Assembly: GCA_032719365.1 (NCBI GenBank)
Contig: CM064872.1
Location: 46,670,252-46,734,251 of the forward strand
Source: Prinsepia uniflora
Taxonomy: Eukaryota; Streptophyta; Magnoliopsida; Rosales; Rosaceae
Direction of reading: 5' to 3'
DNA length: 64,000 bases
Positions 22,468 to 34,823 of this stretch are shown in pieces (within the stretch, counting starts at the first letter, position 1; every line of letters starts with the position of its first letter). The notes beneath the pieces were generated by a model. It made no database searches, was not told the DNA's origin, and saw only the letters and a list, made by a program, of their open reading frames with translations. The position numbers and the translations under genes are program-made.

Positions 22468-23917
22468 CTATGAAAAGTTAGGACCCTTACCTCTTTGTTC
22501 CTTTGTTAATAGATCAATGCATATGGGCTCCTTGGGGAGGTCTTCATTGGCGGGGGCCCAAGTTGAGTCCTTGTTGGCGGGTGCCCTTGGGAGGGGCTCT
22601 TCTAGGACCTTGCCACTCCGTGTGGTGATGGCCTTGGCTTTCTCATAGCAAGGATTAATGATTGTGCCTCGGGGTAGCTTTCCTTGTTCCCTTATTTGAT
22701 TCAATGTATTGACGACATCCCCCATTTGTTTCTTCAAGTCTTGGATGTCTTGACCTTGAGTTTGTTGGGTTTGCACAAGGGCTTTGGTGGAAGCCGTTAT
22801 GGCTTCAAACATCTTGTCACATTTAAGGTTGGATCCTTGGATAGGAACATGTGTGGGTGGGGGTCCTTGGAAACCTTGGGGCCTAGGGTAGAAACCGGGA
22901 GGACCTCTATTGAATTGTCCATTGTTTTGAGATGCCATAGGAGCACTTTCTTGTTGATTCCATGTAAAATGTGGGTGATTACGCCATGCTTCATTATAGG
23001 TAGATGAGAATGGATCATTCCTTGGTATGTTTTGGCCTCCTTGGAACTTTTGATTGCCTTGGAATCCCATGGCATGAGCATTCTCCCCGGCATGTTGTTC
23101 GGCCATTTGAGGGCATTGGTACGTGGGGTGCCCTTGAGTGGAGTACACGCTACACACTTGAGTATTCTTTGGTCCAAGGACTTGTGAGATGACCATGGTA
23201 AGCTTTGAAATCTGCTCTTTCAAATCCTCATTGAAACTCACTTCATTGACTTGCCTACGGTTTGTTTTGATTCCCTCATATTGTTGTGCATTATTGGCCC
23301 TATTTTCAATCAAGGCCATGCCTTATTGTGGGGTCTTATCCACAAATGATCCACCACTTGCATCATCTAACATTTTCCTTTCTAAAGGAAGCAAATCTTC
23401 ATAAAAGAATTGGAGGAAGTTCTCATCTTTGGATTGATGTTGGGGACATTGGGTGAGAAGGGTGTGAAACCTCTCGAAGTATTGAGAATAGGTCTCATCT
23501 TGATTTTGGGTGATCCCCGTTATTTGCTTCCTTAATGTGATTACTCAAGTGGGGAAGTACTCGAGGAAAGCTCTCATCATGTCCTCCCAATTGGTTATAT
23601 GTCCACTTGGAATTTTTTAGAGCCAATCCTTAGCACGATCCGCCAAGGAAAATAGGAAGGCTTTGAGCTTGAGGATGTCTTCATCAATTTCTGTTGGTAC
23701 CATGCTTGTGCACACACACAAATTGGAACCCCATGAGGTGTATGTTTGGATCCTCAGTTGAGAACCAGTGGAAGACTTGAATTTTGTGCAAAAGGCTTAA
23801 CTTGAGCTCTATGTGTGCGGACCTACCTTGGGTGGGGACTAGATATTGTCTGCATGATGGAATTCCCCCAGCCACCACGGATGAAGAAAGGTCTCTAATG
23901 GAGCGTAGGTTGGCCAT
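22468..23917 (-). pseudogene. Athila gag remnant
   Basis: Gag forms the virus-like particle. The start is ATG at 23917 (MANLRSIRDL), as usual for Athila. Residues LKLSLLHKIQVFHWFSTEDPN match the conserved FHGL--EDP block. The capsid middle (23680-23320) is frame-shifted. The C-terminal frame (23319-22468) contains a nucleocapsid knuckle VCSVYSTQGHPTYQCP near 23155-23110, where the second Cys of C-x2-C is Tyr. A Pro/Gln/Gly-rich stretch (GPPGFYPRPQGFQGPPP) and QQTQGQDIQDLKKQMGDV coiled-coil-like residues follow. A tandem-like APANKDSTW/APANEDLPKEP pair lies near 22570-22520. Confidence 0.85.
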
Positions 23918-24054
23918 GACCTCAAGGGGTGAAGTAGGCTTAGGTTCACTGGTACACTAGATTCTCCTACTTTGGCCTTGGATGGACGAAATCTTCATTC
24001 CATTTCAAGGTCAAGGGGAGTAAGCTCACCTTAAGGGTTTCCTCGAGTGCGCAT
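23918..24054 (-). other. Athila leader between gag start and the nested element
   Basis: Short noncoding stretch upstream of gag on the minus strand. It ends at the target site CGCAT (24050-24054) of the non-autonomous element. Confidence 0.6.
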
Positions 24055-25914
24055 TGATAGAAATTTTACCAAGCACAATAGATGTACTAGGCAAAACCTC
24101 TACGTGTAATAACTTTGCAAGCACACAAGACGTATGATAGTAGAGATGCAAGCAAAGGGCGATCCCACAGAGACTTGCCCAACAATGTCCAATTCCCTTT
24201 AGTTCAATTGACTTTAGTGAGGTAATTAAAATGAAAATAGGGGCGTTTTTCACATTGAATGAATGAATGCAAATTAACAAAGATTACTAAATTAACTAAC
24301 TAAGTTGAACTAGGGTTTCCATCCACCTTTACCAATTAAAGTTCTCCTTACATTTCCTTGATCTAATTACTATGCATGTTTTGAATTAAGTGCCCATGCA
24401 GGGGTCCGGCTAAAGCTCACCCCACACCTATTATCTTCTCTTAGTTTGCATGTTTTAAGCGTGATGTCCCCCTCTTAAAACATCTATTATTGATGGTGCG
24501 AGGTAATGCCTAAAACACAAAGAAGACTTGATGACACTACACTATCCGTAGAAAAGTAATGTGCAATTCTAGTAGGCCATGAGTTTAGATTACGAATAAA
24601 AGTCATCCTCTTAAATGTGATGCTACAAATTGAAAGATGATATGATGGTCTGTCAAGCAATTACATGGACAATTATACACAACTAAGGTAGCTAAGCTTA
24701 TAAGCATAAATTGAGTTCATAAAGCGCAGTAATTCAACAAATTCAATCATGTATAACAATCACAATCAAGAGCCAAAAATCTATGTATGAACTAACATGG
24801 CTAGGGTTTCAAGTAACCCTAGCCCTAATTACACTACTCAAACATGTTTAAATAAAATAACAACACAATTGAAAGATGCATTAAAAGTAAATAAAACTAC
24901 AAATGTGCAAGCTAAAAGAATAATAAAGAAAAGGGAGGAAGGAAGACTCCTTCAAGGCGCTAGGCTTCTATGAATCCAAAGGTGCTGTAAATTAAGATGC
25001 TTGAATTGAAAAGTGCTTGAATTGAAGATTACAATTAACTAAACCAAGAACAGGAATAAAACTACTTTTAAGGAGAAAGTTTGACAGAGTTTCGGGTTGG
25101 AGTTAAAAAGGGCCCCCTTACAATGAGAGAAAATTAATTATATATAGGCCTCACACCAGCCCTTGTTTAGCCCTAATTGGAAAGGGAAAAAAACCTAAAC
25201 TAGGAAAGAATCCTAGCCATGTATTATCCTTCCTTAGCCGCAAATTATGTCCATGATGAATAAGGAATCATTTTCCTTCTTTCCTTGCAATTATCACCTT
25301 AACTTTGAATAGGAAATCATTTAAGCATCTTTCCAAATCAGATTACATGAGTCCTAGTAAGAAAAGGAGACTAAAATTGTGGCTAAGGGTAAATTAACCC
25401 TAGTCGTGAGTTAAAGTTGCTTGGCTTGCAAGCAATTCCCTTTTCCTTATTTCTTGCCACTTCAACATCAGGTTTGTTTTTTTTTTATCAGGTAACTTCA
25501 GGTTTGATTAGGAAATCCTTAAGTCCTCTTTTCCAAGTCAATCCACATCATTCCTTATTGAAAAAGGAAGGGAATTGCGGCAAGAGAATTCCACAATGGA
25601 CAAGGACTACTAATTATCCCTTAATCTCAATTTAGGATGTTTTAGTGGCTTAGCCACAAATTGGGGAGTCTTGGTGTCCTTTTCCATGTAAATGAGAGGT
25701 AAGGTGGGACTTTTTTAGTCCTTGATGAGTTCTTGAAGAATTAGCCTTGGAATCACATTTCATTGCAAAAACATGATTTAAACCTCAACTAAACAATCTG
25801 TACAAACTTCACAAGATAGATGATTTTCTCCTATTGATTGAACCATTGTAATGAAAAGATAAGTAAAAGAGATAAGAAATAACATTGAAACAATGCTTAA
25901 TTCATGACTCATCA
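24055..25914 (-). repeat. Left (3') LTR of the non-autonomous element
   Basis: 1860 bp from TGATAGAAATTTTACC to CATGACTCATCA. It is colinear with 28981-30821 throughout, with substitutions every ten to fifteen bases and a few short indels. No supported frame inside. Confidence 0.9.
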
Positions 25915-25931
25915 AATACCCCCAAACCTAT
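25915..25931 (-). promoter_or_regulatory. Polypurine tract of the non-autonomous element
   Basis: Minus-strand TAGGTTTGGGGGTATT directly inside the left LTR. It resembles the Athila tract at 6703-6718. Confidence 0.75.
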
Positions 25932-28432
25932 CTTTTTCTATTCCCTTAGAAAAGTAGAAAACAAAAGACTCGATCTAGTTGAGATAAGCATTTAAACCCC
26001 TAGGTTCACCCAGTAGGAGGAGTTTTTCTCGTGAGGGTTTTAGCAGCACAATGCCCACAAACGTCTTACTTAAGGCACTAACATGCTAATCAACACATTG
26101 CGATGCTAATAAGAACCAATCAGGTTAAGATAACCACTAAAATATCACAAATCATAACACAATCATGAGCTCCACGTGCAAGTAATTATGCCAGTGTTTC
26201 AGAAATCAAATGCAAAATCAAGGTCATCTGAGCACCCTAGAATAAGTTCGTTTTGACTCTAAACCTCACAAGGAATCACTCAATATGCTCAGATCCTAAG
26301 GTTTCACTCAACAATCACATGTGAAGCACTTCAAGATGTAGAGCAATCACATATAAAATCAAGAACAATGACTTTTATGAAGGGGTGAGAAATCAACGAA
26401 TGCATTGAAATTTAAAGATAAGTATAACGTACCTTGAACCTTTGCGCAATTTCTCATGAGATCGATAGGTCTTTAAGAACGGTTGTAATGAGGCTAGGTT
26501 CTCAGGATTAGAAAAGAAAAATAGGGATTTAAAGAATCTAAGCTAGATCAAGGTATGAGAAGTCACAGAGAGGATTGTCATGATGATTGAAGATTCTTCA
26601 TTGGAACTCCCTGGACAGCTTCCACTTTGAACTTGGCACCCAACGTGGTTCAATTCAAACAAATGTAGATACATCTATATCTATTATTTTTCTTTTCCAC
26701 TTCTTTTTCCACTTTATTATTTTTTTCTTTGAAACCACGCAACACATAGTTGAAACATCCCACTTTTATTTGAGAGAAAACCCACGGAAGGTCGAGACTT
26801 GAATTGAGTCCATGGCACAAAATCAGCGGAAGGAGAAAGTTATGTGGTTGGGCACACGGCCTGCTGTGGAAATTGGGGGCTTGGAGAGTCCCTCCGAAGT
26901 GAGGAACAAGGCTCTGGCAGGGCTGCTACTAGGTGGGAAAACAGGTCCAGGCTGGCAGGGACTTCGTTGGCCCTTGGAACTTGCGGCAGGACCTTGTTTT
27001 GTGTTCCTCATGCTTTTCTTGACTTTAATCACTCCAAATTTCACCATCATCATCATCCGCCCCTTAAATCTCCTTTAGTGCAACCTTGAAACAAGCCTAG
27101 GTTATAGGGCAAGGCCAATGTGAAGGGTTCAAAGTCGGGAAAGGGTTGATAAGGGTGATGAGGGAATGGGTATGTGTTTTGGCTTCAAATGGGCTAATGG
27201 ATAATATGCAACATGGGTAGGGATAAAACAAGCCTTTAAGAGCTCAAAACACACATAGCCTATGTCTTTTCTCATAAAGAATCGACATTAGATCAAAATC
27301 ATCCATAAAATCATTCAAACATCAATAAAAACATGAAATCAATATAGAAATAAAAGTATGAGCCAAAGAAGCAGCAAATCACTTAGAAAGAAACAAATTT
27401 AGGCTCAAAACCTCACATTGGTAGTCTCCAAAAACTTTTCTAGATATGCTCAAATGTACTCACTTTGTTCATTCGATCTCATAAAACAAGGCAATGTGAT
27501 GTGAACATGGAACTCATTGATCAAGAAACAACTTATAACAAAGCAAAGGTATTTCATATAGTTTATAGGTCCTTATTAACAAAACAATGTGCAATACTAG
27601 CATGCAAACCAAAGACACAAAGTTGAAAAAAAAAACAAGAAGTATAACAACAAACTCAAACTTAAAACACAAATAAATAAAGATAAATCCTGGATTGCTA
27701 CCCCGAAACCTGCATTTTTCCACAACAAATTTGAAAACTACATCCCCAAACCTAAATGACACATTACCCTCAATGTGTGAATAAAACTTCTGCATGTCAT
27801 AAAAGTTCAAAGGAAAAAAGGAATAAGGAAAAAATGTAGGGTTAGATAAGCAAACCAGGGATATGGTGTTTCATACCCTAAAAGAGTGCCATGAGTTGGC
27901 CACCATTGCATTTGGAATTCATGCTTGGAAGGGAACTGGTGCTAGGGTTCTGCGTAGGGTTCTGCGTGAGCGCTGTTCCGGGATCTCATCCAAGTCTTGT
28001 ACTAGAATCTAGTCCGGGATATTGGCCAAGTCATGTACCTCGCGGGCATTTCATTGAGTGAATGTATGAGAATGCCTTCTAAATGTGGTTGGGACAGTCA
28101 TGGACTAGGTGAGCACCCTAAGGTGCTTGTGAACCAAGGGCCACCCGAGTGACTTTAAACTCGCCCTTCCTTTAGTGGTAGCTTTCCTGCAACATAAGGT
28201 ACATGATTAGTTCTATAGGTAGGAATCCACTTCCTAGACCTTAACATTTTAGGGAACAAATACAACAAAGATTTGGGAGGGGACTTGACCGTGGAATTGC
28301 TGGAAGTTCAGGGACCTCAAGGATAGGTGCTGGAGGAGTTGAGGCCTCGGACAGTTCAAGTCACAAGGACAAGTGCATGGGGGAGCCAAGCAAGGAAAGG
28401 TAGAGGTCCTCGACCAACACTTGGTGCATTAG
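25932..28432 (-). other. Noncoding internal region of the non-autonomous element
   Basis: The part near 25950-26030 matches the Athila 3' internal region, and 27090-27260 resembles 7600-7770 (TATAGGG, GGGTGATGA, TTTGGCT, GGGTAGG-ATAA motifs in order). Short frames on both strands (26812-27089; 27514-27810, the latter hydrophobic) have no family support. The rest holds no recognisable feature. Confidence 0.6.
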
Positions 28433-28849
28433 TCATAGGGCTGGTTCGGTTTCATGGACAGAGAGGATAGGACCCGAGATACATTCATTGGTATTGTCCT
28501 TGGGTGGCAGGGTGACACAAACATCATTATCTTCATCATCCCAAAAACGTTCCTAAAGGAGTCTCATGCGGAGGTGCTCTAACTCCTTATCCTCGGCTAG
28601 TACATCCGAGATTGTTCTTTGAGGTCGGGAAGGCCTAGGATCCGAAGGAGGAAGGGCCCAAATGTAAGGTGGGTTTTCACCCTATCCTTGGTAGTATGGG
28701 TCCATATAGGGCTGATTGTAAGGGTCATGCACATACATGCGATCGTGGCAGTATGCCCATCCCCCTTGATTACTTGGAACCGATGGAATGTTTGCATAGG
28801 GCTCAAAGGCCCATCCTTGAGAAGAATAGTAGTTATTCCACGACTCCAT
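28433..28849 (-). pseudogene. Unrecognised Tyr/Asn/Pro-rich ORF of the non-autonomous element
   Basis: ATG at 28849 opens MESWNNYYSSQGWAFEPYAN, and the same frame stays coherent for 138 codons to TGA at 28433-28435, with only two TAG stops (28682-28684 and 28553-28555). The N-terminal third is rich in Tyr, Asn, Gln and Pro (DPYNQPYMDPYYQG). After the first stop come GENPPYIWALPPSDPRPSRP and a charged helix-like stretch ISDVLAEDKELEHLRMRLL. After the second stop comes the acidic ERFWDDEDNDVC. It begins about 110 bp downstream of the primer site, where gag normally starts. I do not recognise the family. Its composition looks disordered N-terminally. Confidence 0.55.
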
Positions 28850-28956
28850 GGTCCCTAAACATGTAATAAAAAGAAAAAGAAAAATTTATATACAAAACAA
28901 AAAAAAACCATTAACTAAAAAAAATTCAAACAAAATGGACACCGTTGAGGAACAAG

Positions 28957-28974
28957 TCCCCGGCAACGGCAACA
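28957..28974 (-). promoter_or_regulatory. Primer-binding site, tRNA-Asp type (degenerate)
   Basis: The minus strand reads TGTTGCCGTTGCCGGGGA just inside the right LTR. The Athila-type site is TGGCGCCGTTGCCGGGGA, so the 3' twelve bases match and the 5' part has changed. Confidence 0.75.
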
Positions 28975-28980
28975 AAAACT

Positions 28981-30821
28981 TGATAAAATTTTTACCAAGC
29001 ACAGTAGATGTACAAGACAAAACCTCTACGTGTAATAACTTTACAAGTGCACAAGATGTACGATAGTAGAGATGCAAGCAAAGGTCGACCCCACAGAGAC
29101 TGGCTAAACAATATCCAATTCGTTTTAGTTCGATTGAATTTAGTGAGGTAATTAAAATGAAAATAGGGGAGTTTTTCACATTGAATGAATGAATGAAAAT
29201 TTACTAAGATTACTAAATTAACTAACTAAGTTAAACTAGGATTTCTATCCACCTTTATCAATTATAGTTCTCCTTATATTTCCTTGATCTAATTACTATG
29301 CATGTTTTGAATTAAGTGCCCATCCAGAGGTCCTGCTAAGACTCACCCCGCACCTATTATCTTCTCTTAGTTTGCATGTTTTAAGCGTGATGTCCCCCTC
29401 TTAAAACGTATATTATCGCTAGTGCGTGATAATACATAAAACACGAAAAAGATTTGATGACACTACACTATCCCTAGTAAAGTGATGTGCAATTCTAGTA
29501 GGTAGCGAGTTTAGATCACAAATAAAAGTCCTCCTCTTAAACGTGATGCTATAAATTGAAATATGATATGATGGTCCGTCAAGCAATTACATCGAAAATT
29601 ATACACAAATAAGGTAGCTAAGCTTATAAGCATAAATTGAGTTCATGAAGCACAACAATCCAACAAATTCAGTCATGCATAACAATCACAATCAAGAGCC
29701 AGAAAGCTAAGTATGAACTAAAATGGCTAGGGCTTCAAGTAACCCTAGCCCTAATTATACTACTCAAACATGTTTAAATCAAATAACAACAGAATTGAAA
29801 GATCCTTTAAAAGTAAATAAAACTACAAATGTGAAAGCTAAAAGAACAATAATGAAAAGGGAGGAAGGAAGACTCCCTCAAGATGCTAGGATTCTATGAA
29901 ACCAAAGGTCCTAGAACTTAAGATGCTTGAATTGAAAAGTGCTTGAATTAAAGATTACAATTAACTAAACTAAGAACATGAATTAAACTACTTTTAAGGA
30001 GGGAGTTTGGCAGAGTTTCAGGCACCTTCAAGAGGTAAAAAGGGTCCCCTTACAATGAAAGAAAATTAAATATATATTGGCATCACACCATCCCTAGCTT
30101 AGCCCTAATTGGAAAGGGAAAAACAAACCTTAACTAGGAAGGAATCCTAGCCATGTATTATCCTTCCTTGGCCGCAAATTGCGTCCTTGATGAACAAGGA
30201 ATCCTTTTCCTTCTTTCCTTGCAATTATCACCTTAACTTTGAATAGGAAATCATAACGCTTCTTGCCAAATCAGATCACATGAGTCCTAGTAAGAAAAGG
30301 AGTCTAAAATTGCGGCCAAGGGTAAATTAACCCTAGTCGCGAGTTAAGGTTGCTTGGTTTGCAATCAATTCCTTTTTCGTTTTTTCTTGCCACTTTAACT
30401 TCAAGTTTGATTTGGAAATCCTTGAGTCTTCTTTTCCAAGTCAATCCACATCATTCCTTTTGAAAAAAAGAAGGGAAATTGCAGCTAGAAAATTCCACAA
30501 TGGACAAGTACCCCTAATTATCTCTTAATCGCAATTTAGGATGTTTTAGGGGCTTAGCCGTAATTTAGGGAGTCTTGGTGTCCTTTGCCGTGTAAATGAG
30601 AGGTAAGATGGCACTTTGTGAGTCCTTTATGAGTTCTTGAAGAATTAGCTTGGGAATGATCACATTTCATTGCAAAAACACGATTTAAACCTCAACTAAA
30701 TATTCTGAACAAACTTCACAAGATAGATCATTTTCTCATATTTATTGAAACATTGTAATAAAATGATAAGTAAAAGAGATAAGAAATAAAATTGTAAAAA
30801 TGCTTAATTCGTGACTCATCA
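28981..30821 (-). repeat. Right (5') LTR of the non-autonomous element
   Basis: 1841 bp from TGATAAAATTTTTACC to CGTGACTCATCA, partner of 24055-25914. Confidence 0.9.
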
Positions 30822-30971
30822 GGCATGTACATACAAAACACAAACTGCGTGAGAATTCACGAATGCAACTTAACTTGACCCCAAAAAAAAATAAGAAAAA
30901 CACAAAGACACAAAACAGAAACTAACAAACAAGGTGGGGATTTTTCAATCACTAGCAACGGCGCCAAAAAT
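30822..30971 (-). other. Athila leader with primer-binding site
   Basis: Remaining Athila 5' leader between the nested element and the 5' LTR. The minus strand at 30966-30953 reads TGGCGCCGTTGCTA, the start of the tRNA-Asp-type primer site, three bases from conventional spacing to the LTR end; the last bases of the site have decayed. Confidence 0.75.
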
Positions 30972-32451
30972 TGATGTGAACCAAAGGTTCCTGAACATAA
31001 CCCATTTTTTAGGGTTGTAGTAGTTTGGTAAATAATTGATCTTTCAAGCCACGGATTAAGGGTACCTTTCTTTAGTTTGTTTGAAACCTTAATTAAAAGA
31101 TGATTAGAGGGGAATTTGGAAGCATTGAGTTGTTAAAAAGTAGAAAACTAAATTGGTTTTGAGTTATTAAAACTGTAGTAGTTTAAGAAAACGTTTTTCA
31201 AGAAAAAGTTAACGATCATTAAGCTTTTCAAGATTGATTGAAGAATAAGTCTCAAGTAACTCTCATTGACTTACATTGATGTGATTATGATCATGAAAAT
31301 CCCTTTCTACTTACAAACATAAGATCAAACATGTCATATGCTTTCCCTTATGATTTTAGCAATACTTTTACATTTATCATAGTATGTATGCATCCATAAA
31401 TGAATCACATAAATGATAGGTTACAACCAAATCACGACAATCATACATGAACAAAGTAGGAAGTAGGACTTAAGATAACTTTCAAAGATTCATGACTTAG
31501 GGGCTCAAAAACGGCCCCTAACTAAAACGGCGTTTAGTTATGCATAATTGAATGAAACATGATAAAAATATGAAGTAGAGTTTAAGAGTAAACAAAAAAT
31601 TTACTAAGTTGAAGAAGGTAGCTACATCCAATTTTCAAGACCAGCAAAAGTAATCTTCAAGACCACCAAAAGCAATCTTAAAAAGTAACTTGAATCTTGA
31701 ATTGAAAGTACATGGCAAAAGGAAGGTTTAATACTCTTGAAATAAAACTATATCTAAAATATGGCGGCACACTTAATTACATTGATTATGAGACTATTTA
31801 TCTTGACTAAAAAATTGTTGAATTCGGAGTAAAACACTTGGATTCCTTCTTGCATAAAGATTAGATCTTTGACAACTTCCTATATTCCTTGAGTGGCAAG
31901 GAATTGGCATTCCCAACCTCACTTGGCCTTATTAAGCTAGATTCTAGGCTGAAAACATGACTTGATATCTTATCACTCCCCACTTATCTCGGATTTGAAT
32001 AGCTAGCGACATGCTGACATAATTCTGATTGGTCCCTAAGTGTGAACACACTTCTAAGTCAGCTAAGAACCAAGAAGGAACCTTCTTGGTCAATCTTGAG
32101 GACTTTACTTCCATTGATGACATGGAAATGACAGCTGAATGAGATCTAGGTGGCCTGATCAATTTCTTGATGTTACAAGGAACCAAAACAAAGCACAACC
32201 CGAGAGGGCCTGAAATTTGGCCTAGAACTAAGGTCATTTTTGAAGTACCTTAGAACTTGGACCTAAAGAGTGACCTGCATAGATGATACAATTTGTGGAG
32301 GGAAAGCATCAAGAGGGCCAAAAAACACCATTGTTGACACATCCAAATCGGGATGGCAAAAGATGGCCTAAGGACTAGTCCGGGACCTGAAATGTGGTTC
32401 CATGAGTCAAAAATTGGAAGTGCCCCAGAGCAGGCCCTGATGAAGGATCTG
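30972..32451 (-). repeat. Athila 5' LTR, 3' portion (split by insertion)
   Basis: Colinear with 4424-6060 of the left LTR. It is interrupted after ATCTG (32447-32451) by the element at 32452 and resumes at 38471 with ATATGAGTAGCTCAT, matching GATCTGAGTAGCTCAT near 6065 of the left LTR. Confidence 0.88.
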
Positions 32452-32870
32452 TGTAACGCCACAGAAATTTGGAAATCGGAATGCAAAATGACATTTTTAC
32501 CCTTGGTTTCTGATGGTCAAAAGTTGACTTTTGGTTTGGGGTACTTTTTGGACTTTCCTTGAAGACCGTGTTGTAGGTCTTGGAATTGTAAGTTCGTAGA
32601 CATGCGGCATGTCGAAATTGAAGTTCGAACAGATTTGTTATGGGTCTAGAAAGGCCAAGGGCATTTTCTTAGTTTATGTAGGGAAGGGTAAAATGGTCTT
32701 TTGGCTGATTTAATGACTCAACATGTTTTGCAAATTGTGACATCTGTCACCAGAGAAGTTGAGTTACTAGAAAAACGTGGCACCATTTGGAGGGTGATGG
32801 GTGTTATTTGGGACATTCAAATAAACTATGAACAAAACCCGAAATCCATTCATGTCTTGCTCTTGATCAA

Positions 32871-33274
32871 GGTTCAAAATGGCGCTAGGTGCTCTTAGAG
32901 CGGTCGATAGGGGCCTAGCACCTAGGCGATTAGGCGGGTTTTTTTTAAAGACAAAATTCAACAAAATAATAATATAATGAATACTAAATAATTTTAGAAC
33001 AAAAATTAATTATCTAGATAAATAAATTAAATTAGGAATCATAAATGTTAACAATGTAAGCTTTTTTATTAATTTTATTATATAATATTCTATATTTTTT
33101 AATTTTTTATCTTTATTTTAATTAAGAACTTATATAACTAAATATGTATAACGATATACACCTAAATCCACTAAATATGTATAAGGATGTACACATAAAT
33201 CCACCTAGGCGCTTAATCATTAGGCGGGGCGGTTTCTCACCTTCGACCACCTAGGCCGCCGCCGTTTTGAACAG
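32871..33274 (+). mobile_element. MITE-like repeat, copy 2 (complete)
   Basis: A 404-bp insert present in one LTR and absent from the other. It is flanked by a perfect 13-bp duplication TGCTCTTGATCAA (32858-32870 and 33275-33287). The ends are imperfect inverted repeats (GGTTCAAAATGGCG and CTGTTCAAAACGGCG read inward). Near both ends are CTAGGCG-type motifs. The AT-rich centre has no coding capacity. The empty site in the partner LTR near 36400 proves it is an insertion. A 13-bp duplication is longer than hAT (8) or Mutator (9) usually make, so the class is open. Confidence 0.85.
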
Positions 33275-34586
33275 TGCTCTTGATCAATTGACACCAATCC
33301 TTGAGAGACTGAGAACCTGAGGACCTAAGAGGATTTGAAAGTGAAAAACTAGAAAGATAACGAAGAGAAAAGAGAAGAGGAGTCCCAAAACCCGAAACAA
33401 AAACCCATGGAAATTTGAAATATCTAAACTTCGAATTTGAAATAATAGACTCTGATTACTTAAATTGAGTTGTATTTATGCCTTATGAGATCATTACTAG
33501 CTAAACCACTTCAAAAACGAAGAGAATTGATGAGGTTTGCCCCCAGAACAGAGACTGCGACTTCTTCAGATTTTCGAAATCTAATTCGTGTAATTAAAGG
33601 TAAGAAAGCATGTAATTGATTTCAAATTCACATTTAGAATGATCCTAAGATGATTTCTGGTTAATTCAAATGGAGAACATGATGGAATTTGGACGGAATT
33701 GAACTCGCAACCTTGTCAGAAATGGGATTTGGAAACCGATCGATTTGAGGTATGGATTCGTTTAATTAAGTATACAAATCTTTAATTGAAATTGATTAAA
33801 TGAAATTATGTGAAATAATTGAGAGAATTGATTCAGAATTGAACGAGAACAAACCGGGTCGAGTCGCGGGTAAAAGGACTCGTTTTACAAAGAAACGGGC
33901 GGGAACGATGATACTGTAGCAGGCACGTGGGGACGCATGGGACTTATTTTCGAGGTATGATCAACATAACTTTTAATCCTTTCGATGTAAAAAATCTTTT
34001 GGCACAGGTTTCAAGTCGATCAGATACAGTTTTGATATAGTTTTGTGTACCCGAAGTGTATATATACATTTTTAATAGATATTTTAATCCTGCAAAATTA
34101 GGGGATTTTTAATATGACACTATTTGAGGTGTTAGTGACCCTCAGTGGTGGTTTTTGACAAGATTTGTGATTTCTAAAATTACGAAATTTTTTTACAGCT
34201 CTGAATCAAGCAACTTGGACGGTGTGTGAGTGGGCGTTTGTTTTATAAACTGATATGCATGCATAGTTAAATGTTTTACATGATTGACTGCATGATTTGA
34301 GTTGCAATGGATTGCATAATGATTCGATGTGATTACGTGTTGATTTTACGGATTATTATATCGGTTTTGGGCACGATTTACGATAAATAGTGAAAATGAT
34401 GTTTTGGGCACATGCTTGGGATTTCAAAATTGTTTTGACTTGGTTTTAAGTCAATGTTTGGTTAAAACTAATGATTTGGGCATAGGCCCAGTTTGATGAT
34501 GATAGTTGACTTGGATTGTGAGTCAAGGATTGTTTAGAAAGGTTTTGGGATGTAATCTCTGGATAGTTTTCATTGTGTCTGTGATG

Positions 34587-34823
34587 AGTTCCCAGAGGAT
34601 CGAAGCTAGGGGTATTTACCAGACGATCAGAGATTGGGCTGATTGTTTCCCGAGCAGCAGAAGCTGGAGCTGTTTCCCAGAAGACTAATGCTCGGGGTGA
34701 TATATGTGTGTTCCTAGGAAGCCGAAGCTCGGGGTGTTTCTTAGACGGCTAATGCTCGGGGTATATCTGTGTTCCCAAGTAGCCGAAACTAGGGGTGTTT
34801 CCTAGACGGCTGATGCTCGGGGT
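34587..34823 (+). repeat. Imperfect stanza repeats in the 5' LTR of the 32452 element
   Basis: Repeated phrases of the form TTCCCAGACGGCTGATGCTCGGGG and GTTCCTAGGAAGCCGAAGCTCG alternate four to five times over about 240 bp. The same array occurs in the other LTR at 37688-37922. Confidence 0.75.

Larger units (their letters stand above)
24055..30821 (-). mobile_element. Non-autonomous Athila-related LTR element nested in the Athila leader
   Basis: LTRs at 24055-25914 and 28981-30821 with TGAT...ATCA termini, PPT next to the left LTR and a tRNA-Asp-type primer site next to the right LTR fix a minus-strand orientation. The 3.07 kb internal region has no gag-pol. It shares the 3' internal block with the enclosing Athila but its LTRs differ from Athila LTRs. 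Flanks CGCAT and GGCAT match at four of five bases. It carries one unrecognised ORF (28433-28849). It fits a large non-autonomous derivative likely moved by Athila proteins, which is inference. Confidence 0.85.

Noticed and set aside
26812..27089. Overlapping frames on both strands in the non-autonomous element
   Set aside because: No domain, no homologous frame in related sequence, and mutual overlap on opposite strands.
27514..27810. Hydrophobic 98-residue minus-strand frame as an env-like membrane protein
   Set aside because: The sequence is AT-rich, and Phe/Leu/Val-rich frames arise by chance there; no signal or conserved start seen.
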